In this document: in pieces, positions 11,507 to 20,824 of the stretch
How positions within the stretch are numbered: the first letter of the stretch is position 1
How the letters are laid out: the number at the start of each line of letters is the position of its first letter
Source of the DNA: Polytrichum commune
Taxonomy: Eukaryota > Streptophyta > Polytrichopsida > Polytrichales > Polytrichaceae
Assembly: GCA_950295325.1 (NCBI GenBank)
Contig: OX485805.1
Span: 55,204,758-55,268,757, forward strand
Direction of reading: 5' to 3'
DNA: 64,000 nt
Made by a program: the position numbers and the translations under genes
Notes under the pieces: generated by a model
What the model was told of the DNA's origin: nothing
The model's database searches: none
Seen by the model: the letters and a program-made list of their open reading frames with translations, nothing else

Positions 11507-14345
11507 TGTGAACCCTTTGAGTGGTCCACCACTCTGCGGGATCACTTTTAGTTAGAATGTTAGCATTAAAAGTTAGAATTGATAGGGAATTTAGGAAAAA
11601 TTAGTTCATTTAGCATTTAGCCTAGAAGAAGGAAGGTCAAAATGAAACTAAGTAGTGCTAGAAGATAGCAAAGTAGAAAAAATGTGCTAGCTAGTAAAAA
11701 CAACTAGCTAAGCAAATATTAGTAGATGCTAGTTATTAAGCAAATGTTAGTAGATGCTAGCTAAGCAAGTGTTAGTTTATTAGTTAGTGTGAGGCACACA
11801 AGACTATTGGAGGTGTTTTACGTAAGAAGATAAAATCGGCGTGAAGAATTTTGAAGACAAAAAAGAAAGAGAGCAAGGGGGATACTTGCCCACTTGCCCC
11901 CTTGCCAACTCGATGGCGGAAAAATTAGAAAGATTTCTAAAGGTTTTTTGTCGGAGCCACCTCGGCGAGAGGGTGGCAACCTCAACCGGGAAAACCCCCG
12001 AGCCAAAATTTCGGGAAAGGGTTTGAAAAATGGATCCGGTGGAGGAGGGGTCCAACCCTTTTGTGAGAGGGTTTAAAAACCCCTCCTTCCACCTTGTAGC
12101 TCTCTCTCTTTCTCTAGTTTTTGGGCGAAGCCCTGCTTCAATGTAGTTAGGAAAAAATCCTTTAGCATGTATTCTCAATGGTCTAGAAGAAAGGCTTGAG
12201 AACCTCCTCTACTCTCTCTCTCCTAGTTAGGTTGTGTGTTTATTAACACACCAACAAAATTATTCCTTCTTTTGTAGAGGTAGGTTGGATGGTAGAGTTT
12301 TGAGTAGAGGCATTATAGACCTCATCTGCCAATGCCCTGAAGGCTTAGTTCAAAAGCTAGAACAAGATACTTATCATTTTTCTCTTAGAGAGATTTCATA
12401 TAGCTATCCATAGCCGTTTCCCATTTGTGATTTGGTTGAGATGACAATTAGTTATGGATTTTCAAAGATGGAGTAGAAAAACTGGGTGGTCTTGTGGGTA
12501 GCGGCTGCTGGATCAGACCTGCGAGCCCAATAGGAATTTTAATTCCAAGAAATTATATTTTTCCCAAGTAGAACTTTTGTGTAGCTTTCCAAAATGGCTT
12601 AGAACATTTGATTTGAGCATGATTTGAATTAGATATGAATTGTGCAAGATGGGACACATAGTTTGAGAACTTTTGGTTGACTGCTGCATTACAGAGGACC
12701 TGCTGGGTTCACTTCGGCTTACCTTTCTAATCACATATTTTTATCAAATACATCTTTTTAATATCTCTCCAGGGTCATATAGAACGTTTGATTTGACTAA
12801 GATTTGAATTAGATATGAATTGTTGAAGGCGAGATACATAGTTTAAGCCTTCTTGATTGACTGCTGTGTTACAAGGAGTCCGCTGAATTTCTATTAGCTT
12901 AACCTGCTGATGTCATAATTTTTCTAGTTAGAGCTTGTTCATAGCTTTCCAATGGTATAAGGAAAGCCTAGATTCAAGTAGTAAGGAATGTGCTATGAAT
13001 TTTTGAAGTTAGAAGATAGATAGGTGGGTTGGAAGGGTCGGTTGAATCGACCTCACACTTCCAACCCTCATAACTTTTGCATTTCTTATCCGATTAGAGT
13101 GATTTTTAGATCATTGGAAAGATAATTTGGTGCACTAAGTATAAATATTATGCTTAGGATTAAATTACAGGGCAGAATAACACTTTATATTTTAATTGTT
13201 AACTAAGGTACGCTTACTACCAAACTAGTTACAAAGAAGGAGGCAAGGTCGACGCTCGGAAAGTGGAACAAGGAAGGAGGTAGCGGCTCGGCCTACATCA
13301 AGCCCAAATCAACCGAGGAAAATTGAGGTAAATTAACTAACCTTAAGCCTTCCATTTAGGATTGGAGGGAGCACGGCTAAGGTACGCATCTCTAAACCCA
13401 CTCACCTATCTCGTAAGGTCAAGTGGCTTGACCACTTGACCGCCAAGGGAGTACCCAATTCCATTGTTTTCGGGGCCCTTGGTATGTTTTGTGGTAGTAG
13501 CTTCATTTATTAGCAAGTTTCGTGTGTGGTAAGTCGGATTAATCACCGATACGACCACTCTGAATGTTGTTGGTGGAAAGGTGGGGTTAATGACCCACGA
13601 ATCCACTATTATGTTGTTGGCCCCATAGATTGGGAGTAATGGCCCCAATTTATGAAGATTGCGCAACAGGTTGAACCTACAGGTCGCCCGTCACCCTGGT
13701 CCCATTGAGTTGCATTTCGTGGTCTATCCAGTGTAAACACATTTAACAATCAAAACATACCAAATAAATCGTAAACCCTTGTTGGCAAGAGACCCGAGGT
13801 AAGGGGTGATGCCTAATATGTTAATGTAGTAAGTTAGGACGTGCAAACAAAAGTAAGTAATTAAGAAGGAATTTGTGTGAAGGGTGGGACTTAGGCCAAG
13901 TTCCCCCGCTTAGAAAACTAAATAGAACTAAATAAAGAAATAGGAAGAATTGAATGGTCCATCAAATTGTCGTTATTCCGTTCGTTGAGTTAGGATGGTA
14001 TGAGTCACACCCGGTTGGGTGTATCAGAACCATCCCAATTCACAAATTAGGATTGCCTTGGTTTCAAGGCTGGTGCGTCTGCGCGTAGAATAGGTTGTAG
14101 GTTAAGGTTAGAACTAGATATGAAATTGGTTAGTGGAGTTTAAAGCCACACTAGTAAAAAACTAAGGCCTAACCTCCGGAGGTACTACGACGCATATTTA
14201 ATCTCCCTTAAAAATCTAACTACTCACGTTATACACCTATCATCCGGGTTCGGTTTGGGCGCCTGCAAATGCAGGCCACCTTCACCGAAGGGCTTGTGTG
14301 ATACTTTTAGGCTCCCTCGAAAGGGGGTGGCCCAAAAGTACCACA
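11507..14345. mobile_element. Solo-LTR-like insertion in MULE copy A
   Basis: The 2,839-bp element begins TGTGAACCC and ends AGTACCACA. It is flanked by the 5-bp direct repeat TCTGC (11502-11506 and 14346-14350). TG...CA ends with a 5-bp duplication are typical of LTR retrotransposons. Removing the element and one TCTGC restores the transposase reading frame exactly, which independently confirms the borders. No second internal copy of its ends and no gag or pol is seen, so it is a solo LTR or an LTR-like non-autonomous element. A TTTAAAAAC box near 12070 followed by CT-rich sequence could be its promoter. Confidence 0.8.
12421..13060. repeat. Diverged tandem repeat inside the solo LTR
   Basis: About three imperfect units of 180-230 bp share the phrases GATTTGAATTAGATATGAATTG, ACACATAGTTT or ATACATAGTTT, TTGACTGCTG, and CTGCTG or CCGCTG. 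Nothing coding is seen in them. Confidence 0.5.
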
Positions 14346-15167
14346 TCTGCGAAGGCTTGCTTTGCTCTACAAGCAATCACCAAGAAGAAGTGCGTCGCTC
14401 GGATTGTACAAGACAGGAAGAGCACTGCTGCACCTACCTACTCAGGCCTCATGGATAACTATCGGAAGAAGAGATTGGACCCTCAAGACTTCTTTTTCTG
14501 CAATGACGACATTGAGAGATGCGTTAAGGGTACAAAAAGGAGGAGGGTGGTCTCAGTCCCGAACGTTCCGGAGGTATGGCCGGTTAAGTTGGGAACCAAC
14601 TTAACCTGCAAAGAGATCCTCTCTTTAGAAAACGCAGGATTTAGACTGCCCCAGCGGAAGAAGATGATACCTTCCAGAATTTTTCAGGACCACCCGTTAC
14701 CTTTGGACTTAGCAAGCTACACGACTCCTGCATATCCGGATGAGTTTCCCACCCGGCGTTCAGGGAAGTTGATTAAGCGCAACAAGAAGGCCCCGTCAAC
14801 AAAACACGCCAATAATTGTGCCTCAGCCCTATCACTGAAAGCCAAAATGCACAAATTGTGCATGCTTCCAGCCCCTGCCTTAGGATGCATCGTCTCGTTG
14901 GATTCCGGCACGCCCCCAAAGGTTCAGCAATACTACTTGACGATTTCGCAGCTGTCAGCATGCACTTGTCCTAACTTCAAGGACATGGCGACTAAAGCAA
15001 TTGGAAAAAGGGGTCATTGGGCCAACTGTAAGCATTTGTACTATTTGTTTACTGTAGTCTGTGGTTTGGACTCAGAATCAGACACGTTCATTCATGCAGC
15101 TAGTTTTAGCTTCAACGAAGTGAAGCGAGTTTTGGAAGGTGGTTTGCTGAAGTACCTTGACTCTTAG

Positions 15168-15610
15168 AGTTTTCTGTTTCTTTAAAGTAACATATGTATG
15201 TAAGATTTGTTATAATCATGATGTAATGAGACTAAATGGGCCACTACAAGACATTTGACGCACCACATGTATTTCGTTGTTCCAAAGTTGCGTGACCTTT
15301 TTAGAGTACCACTAATTCTCATTATACTGAAACAATACGTGTTTGACTTGAGACAAACCCATATTTATTACTGATATTAGTTCCAAATGTTCAATTTAAC
15401 ACCCTAAACCATATTTTTCACTGATACAATAACAATTTTTCCTGTATCAGAGCCCTTAATTGTCCACGGTCATAGGTCACACTGTTCACTAAGTTTAGAA
15501 AAATTAATTACTAAAAATAAATTTAGTCCAAAAATACCATAAATTTACTACTTAAAATAACATTTTAATCAAAATATCTCGGAAGTTACCGCTCACCGCT
15601 CACCGCTCGC
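15168..15610. other. 3' flank and probable terminal region of MULE copy A
   Basis: AT-rich sequence without a gene. It ends in GCTCACCGCTCACCGCTC at about 15592-15609, immediately before the LINE fragment begins. A similar triple repeat in the same orientation relative to the transposase lies downstream of copy B (minus strand, about 38450-38470). This suggests it marks the transposon's 3' terminal region. Confidence 0.4.
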
Positions 15611-16125
15611 AAAATAGCTTCGTCCCCCGGTAATATAGTGGTTGATTGAGAGTAAATATTTCCGACTAGGGCTACGGCGTCCTGCGGATATCCGAGGTCT
15701 TTCATAATGGCGAGGAGTCTGGCATGATCGATAGAGCCAAAAGTGTTCTTGAAATCTATGTAGAGGATGTAAATGTCTTGATTGGTGAGGCGTGCATCTT
15801 CTAACGCGGCGATGAGGATTTGAAGCTGGCGAGCCGTACATCTTTCGGCTCTAAAGCCTTCTTGGCTATCATGTAAAATTTGGTGTTTTTCCCCATAGGA
15901 GGAGAGTATACTAGTAAGCGTACTAGTAAAGAGTTTGTAAATAGTGTTGGCAAGTGCAATAGGACGATGGTTGGTGAGGTGGTGGGGGTTGCTTTTTTTG
16001 TAAAGGAGTATCGTAAGGCTTGTTTTCCAAGCTTCAGGTATTTGTCGTTGTTTATAACAGTGGATGAAAAACAGTAAAAGGAGTTTGTGGAATCGTGGCG
16101 GCATGTTTTTGAGTATGGTGTTGGG

Positions 16126-17529
16126 CAGGGTTGTCTATCGCGACGTCATGACGGTGTCGTGCTGTCATGTCATGTCGTGTCGTGACGGACCCCTCCGTCA
16201 CGACACAATAGGGTCCACGTAGGGTCAACATAGGGGGAACGGACTAGGGTGGGTAAAATACTTACCTTCTTGCCAAGGTGGCGTCCTATGTGGCAGAAAA
16301 CGCCGACGTGGTCGTGGATATGCCTAGCGCCAGGTAAATCATTTTGCCATTTTGTTTACCATTTTGTTAAAATCAAAGTAGTAAAAAACGACTAAGGAGG
16401 GTGTGGGGCGGACGGGGGACGAGGGTGGGGCGGACGGGGGTGGGGGGGGAACGGAGCGGACGGGGTCGGGGTCGGGAACGGGGGGGAACAGAGCGGACGG
16501 GGTTGGGAACGGGGGCGGACAGGGGGGGGGGAACGGAGCGGACGGGGTCGGGAACGGGAGCGGACGGGGTCGGGAACGGGGGCGGACGGGGTCGGGAACG
16601 GGGGCGGACGGGGGTGGGGGGGGAACGGAGCGGACGGGGTCGGGGTCGGGAACGGGGGGGAACAGAGCGGACGGGGTTGGGAACGGGGGCGGACAGGGGG
16701 GGGGGGAACGGAGCGGACGGGGTCGGGAACGGGAGCGGACGGGGTCGGGAACGGGGGCGGACGGGGTCGGGAACGGGGGCGGACGGGGGGGAACGGGAGC
16801 GGACGGAGGGGGGGAAATTTTTTTTTTAAAAAAAATTTGGGGCGGACGGGGAAGGGAAAGAAAAAAAAAAAAAAAGCGGACGGGGGGGAACGGGGCGTAC
16901 GGGGTTGGGAACGGAGCGGACCGGGGGGGGGGGAAATTTTTTTTAAAAAAAATGGGGCGGACGGGGAAGGGGGAAAAAAAACAAAAAAAACAAAAAAAAA
17001 CAAAACTGGGGCGGACGGGGGAGCGGACGGGGGGGAACGGGGCGTACGGGGTTGGGAACGGAGCGGACGGGGTCGGGAACAGGGGCGGACGGGGTCGGGA
17101 ACGGGGGCGGACGGAGGGGGGGGGAAATTTTTTTTAAAAATGGGGCGGACGGGGAAGGGGAAAAAAAAAAAAAAAAAAAAAAAAACGGACGGGGGAGCGG
17201 ATGGAGGGGTGGACGGGGGGGGAACGGGGCGTACGGGGTTGGGAACGGAGCGGACGGGGTCGGGAACAGGGGCGGACGGGCTCTAGTAAATTTTTCCCCA
17301 CTTTACCTTTACTTTGCTGACATGTCATCAGACGTGGACATTGTAAATCCTACGTGTCCGAATTGGGTTAATGTAATTACACAAAAAAATCGGTAAAATT
17401 CAAGTCCGTCAGGATAAAGACAGCATCCGGCATAATGTCGTGACGGATACGTGTCGTGACGGATACGTGTCGTGACGGCACGACATTATGCCGGGATTAC
17501 CCTCCGTCACGACACAATAGACAACCCTG
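16126..17529. mobile_element. Non-autonomous hAT element in the LINE reverse transcriptase
   Basis: The 1,404-bp element has perfect 13-bp terminal inverted repeats CAGGGTTGTCTAT and ATAGACAACCCTG, flanked by the 8-bp duplication GTGTTGGG (16118-16125, 17530-17537). CAGGG-type ends with 8-bp duplications define the hAT superfamily. Subterminal copies of GTCGTGACGG in both orientations lie at both ends, as expected for transposase binding. It carries no transposase; its centre is a G-rich minisatellite. Excision in silico leaves the LINE frame intact across the junction. Confidence 0.9.
16390..17282. repeat. G-rich minisatellite cargo of the hAT element
   Basis: Roughly 0.9 kb of GGCGGACGGGGTCGGGAACG-type units. 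A ~175-bp higher-order block is repeated (starting near 16436 and 16611). Three punctuating segments run from poly-G through AAATTTTTTTT to AAAAAAA, then restart with GGGGCGGACGGGG. G-runs of 3-9 recur continuously, so G-quadruplexes are expected on the plus strand. Long open frames here are composition artefacts. Confidence 0.9.
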
Positions 17530-19644
17530 GTGTTGGGAATTTTGTCAGGTCCCGGCATTTTCCCATTGGTAAGGTTTTTTAGACACATATCGTATGTTGC
17601 TTGGTCTAGGTAGGTGTACAAGGGAGTGAAGGCGTCTCCTCGTTTTTCTAGTGTATATTCGTTGAGGTCGTGCCACGGGTACTGCCTAACCCCGCATAGG
17701 CATTGTTGGGGGTGGTCGGGTTGGTAATGACATGTTGGGACCGTTGGTCTATTACTTATGGATTGTTGCACATGGATCTCTTGTGCGATTTCTGTGGGGT
17801 TGGTAAGGATATTGTTATATCGGTCGATGAGGCAGTCGAAGGGGGGGATGTCATTATTCTTAAAGACTTTTCTGTTAATTTTTTTGGGACTTTTGTCATA
17901 TAATTGTTGGTATTTACATATGGTTCTTTTGATTTGTTGTGTGGTGTAGGTTGTTGTTATTTTTCGGGCGTTATTTTTGGCTTCTTTGGCGATGTTAGCT
18001 AAGTTGGCTATCCAAGGTTCATACGAGTGGGGAAGATGGGGGGGTAGGGGAATAGTGACATAGGTATGGTTGTTAATTTCTTGTGTGATGATGGGGTGGG
18101 TGTGCCAATTTGGGTTATTTTTTGTGATATATATGGTTTTCCTGATAAGGTGATATGTAGATAGGTGTTTTTTCCATTCTTTTTGGAGTTTCTTAGGGAG
18201 ATAACCGCCTTGCTTGTTAATCTTGTTGGATAGTGTGGGGATGGGTGGTGCACTGCATGTGTCTAGGACGGTGGTTGTGATATTTTCGGTGAGAGAGGTT
18301 AGTGATTCACATGCTAATTGCCATTGTTCGCTTGTTAGATGGTTATTGTTTAGTAGTTGTATAAGTTCGTCGATTTGGTTGGAGTTGTTCTCGAAGAATT
18401 GGGTATGGAATTTTTCTAGATTTTCTGTTGGTATAGGGTTAAGTAGTCTAGGTGGTGGGTCAGAGGGTGTGGTTGGTTCTTTTGCAATGAGTGTATTTGG
18501 GGGGATGCGGAGTTGTATGGGTAGGTGGTCGGAGTTTAAGTGTGCGGTTTGGATTGTAGTTGAAGTGAATTGTTGGTGATGGGGGGTATTGATGTAGAAG
18601 CCATCTATTAGGCTATTTTGTGTGTAATTATGCCCTCCTTGCCTAGAGAATGTTGTGTTTGTCGGGATGTATCTTAGTTCTAGGTTATCTGTATAGGAAC
18701 GCCAGAGGTAATCTTCCGGTTGTGGCGGTGTGGTTAGTTGATCATTTTGTCTACCTATTAGAGCTACATCTCTGTTGAAGTCACCGCATAGAATATATAT
18801 GTGATTAGGATGTGTATTTATTTGATGAGTGATGTTAGTTTTTATGATGGGGATGAGAGGTAGGTCATCCGCATGTGAGGGCATGTAGAGATTAATTAAA
18901 AGCCATGGTTGTAAAGGTTGGTTTGCTATGCGTGTTATTTGGAGAAATGGGGATATATCTGCGGGGGTGGGAATTTTGGAGAGATTGCCTGGAAATGCGT
19001 GTTTGTTGTGTATTAATAATAGTAGGTCCCCTCTGAATCCTCTATATGCCATTCGTTGGCGTGTGATCCTTGTGATGTTGTGGGTATTGTTAAAGAGTAG
19101 TTTATATTGGGGAAACAAGTGTTGTATATATTTTGTGGATTTAGTGGCGGAAAGTTTGGTTTCTTGAATAGTGATGATTGATGGGGGTTGTTGGGGGTTG
19201 TTGGGGGTCCATAATTAGTTCTTGTAGGCATGGCATGGCAGTGTTTAGTGAGGAGGCATTCCATGTTATAGCATATGATTATTGACTAGTTAGCGGGATT
19301 GGATTGGGAGTAGGTGATGATTGAAAGGTAATTGGAGGGTTGGGATGCGTATATTCATTTATAGGTTCCTTATATCTTAGGGCATTCGTTAATAGTGGTC
19401 TAGGTAGATATGGGAATTTTGTTTGTAATTTTTCTATATTAATGGAGTTATGTTCTAGGTGTATGTAATCGTATAAGTGTTTATGTATTGTATTGGGGGG
19501 GTGATTGTGTCTTTATATGCCTGACAGAATTGTGTATATGGGTGTGGGATATTTATATGTCTTTCTGGTGGGTTGTGCAATCTTGACATTTTGTCTAGAA
19601 GGTGGGATGTCCATTCTTGTATTGGTTGGTGTTGTAGGAGTGTG

Positions 19645-20493
19645 TTACATGTGTGAATGGATGGGTTGATGGTTACAACTATGGCATAAATGACTCTTGG
19701 GGGGGGGGTGGTGGTTATATTGTTGTATGTGATTATATAAGTGTGAATGGGAGTGTATTATTTGTGTATGTAGGGGGTGTGTGTTTTGGAAAAAGGGTTT
19801 GAATGTTTCGGTCAAGTGTTGGTATTCGGGGTGAAATTTGATCATACTTGGTAGGAAGTATGTAGTTTGTCTTCGTTTGTGATTGGTAGGATGTTTTTGG
19901 AGTATGTCGGGCATAGGGCCCGGATGTGGGTGAATATCGCCGCATTTCAGTAAAAGGATAGCGAGGAATGTTGGGATTAGATTGTTTGTCTTTGGTGGAG
20001 TACATGGGGGAGCTATCATATTATGTGTTTTTTGGAATATATGTATGTTGTGGTGCGAGATTTGGTTGGATGGTGGCATGTTGTATTTATGACGGAAGGT
20101 TGAGTTGTGATTGTTATTCGTGTGGTTGGGGCAAGGGATAGGGAGTTCTTTTGGGTGGGCATGGTTTGGGGTGGGGGATAGTGTATGGTGTGAGTTGATA
20201 TTGTGTGGGGCGGTTGGTTTGTGTTGCGGATAGCCTAGGCCTAGTATGATGGGGTTAGGGGGGTGGTGTGGTAGGTTTGAGAGTGTGAGTCTTATTGGTT
20301 GGGCAGGTTGGAATACGGGTGGGTAATGTGTATTTTCTGTAAGGGGGTTCTTATAGGTGTATGGGAGTGGGCCCGGGTTGAGTTGTATGTCTCCACATCT
20401 TAGGATGAGTGTTTGAAGGTCCATGATTTGTGCAAAGTGTTTCTGGAGGTTTGGACATTTTAAATGTGTTTGTCTTATTATGTAGAAGTTCAC
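19645..20493 (-). pseudogene. LINE frame with two 2A-like boxes, upstream of the endonuclease
   Basis: A 282-residue frame rich in Pro, His, Asn and Thr. Residues 34-42 read G-D-I-Q-L-N-P-G-P (20394-20368), close to the 2A consensus D-[VI]-E-x-N-P-G-P that makes ribosomes skip a peptide bond. It is preceded by the usual hydrophobic Leu-rich run and R-C. A second, weaker copy G-D-I-H-P-H-P-G-P follows at residues 185-193 (19941-19915), again after Leu-Leu-Leu-Lys-Cys. Similar boxes are known upstream of endonuclease/RT in some animal and trypanosome LINEs. A stop and a frame change separate this frame from the endonuclease, so the element is decayed here. Confidence 0.6.
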
Positions 20494-20824
20494 TAAGGTG
20501 ATGTTGTGACGATTTATTTGGCTATATCCAATGTGGTGGCATTTGAATGGGGGGGGTGGTGTGAGGTAGTGGTGGTGTAAGTGGTTTAAGTGTGGATGTG
20601 GTGGATGTGTCTGATAGATGAAGTTGGGGGGTTTCTTTTAGTGTGTAAGAAAGATTGTCTTTGTGAGGGGTTGTTTTGTTTAGGTGTGGGATGGGATGAT
20701 AGTTTTTCTGATGGTAGAAATTCGTGTGGTTCGTGTTGAGGAGGGTGTACTTGATAGTAAGGTTGTGGTTAATTTCTATGTCGGGTATGGGGCTTATTGT
20801 GGTTGTTGTGTGTAGTGTAAGCGA

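Larger units (their letters stand above)
7775..15167 (+). pseudogene. MULE-type transposase with SWIM zinc finger, broken (copy A)
   Basis: An N-terminal exon starts at 7775. The main coding part runs from an acceptor at 8646/8647 through 10753, then an intron (GTAAGT ... TTGCAG), then 10857-11506. After a solo-LTR-like insertion it continues in frame from 14351 to 15167. Motifs in order: a Cys/His cluster (C-K-S-C, then C-V-H-L-G-S-H-D-H), F-D-H-V-K, C-D-M-Q-S-E-D, the A-D-N-A-Q acidic position, C-L-F-H-W, N-L-A-E-S-I-H-N-K-W, and a C-terminal SWIM finger (C-T-C ... W-A-N-C-K-H, about 14964-15037). This order is that of MULE transposases, which cut and paste DNA between terminal inverted repeats. 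Breaks are TGA at 10340 where copy B has Trp, TAG at 11472, and the insertion. How the first exon joins the second is unresolved. Confidence 0.75.
15610..19264 (-). pseudogene. LINE APE endonuclease and partial reverse transcriptase
   Basis: The endonuclease shows I-Q-E-T-K-L (about 19150), C-G-D-F-N-R-D, F-S-R-Q-G-G, and N-S-D-H-L-P-I near its end, the standard APE residues that nick target DNA. The reverse transcriptase begins with K-M-P-G-P-D-K-I-P-N, is split by a hAT element, and resumes in frame with N-H-R-P-I-A-L-A-N, Q-E-G-F-R-A-E-R and motif A Y-I-D-F-K-N-T-F-G. It stops before the catalytic [FY]-x-D-D box because the LINE is truncated. Near 19185-19205 a duplicated ~10-bp CAACAACCCC stretch appears to put the first residues (W-N-A-S-S-L-N-T) out of frame with I-Q-E-T. 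The protein is non-functional as it stands. Confidence 0.8.

Noticed and set aside
11558-14245. TGATAGG...CCTATCA ends for the insertion in MULE A
   Set aside because: No target duplication there; TGTGAACC...TACCACA with TCTGC duplications restores the transposase frame.
16392-17396. Several long open frames rich in Gly/Arg/Thr or Pro/Arg in the G-rich block
   Set aside because: They exist in many frames and on both strands because of minisatellite composition.
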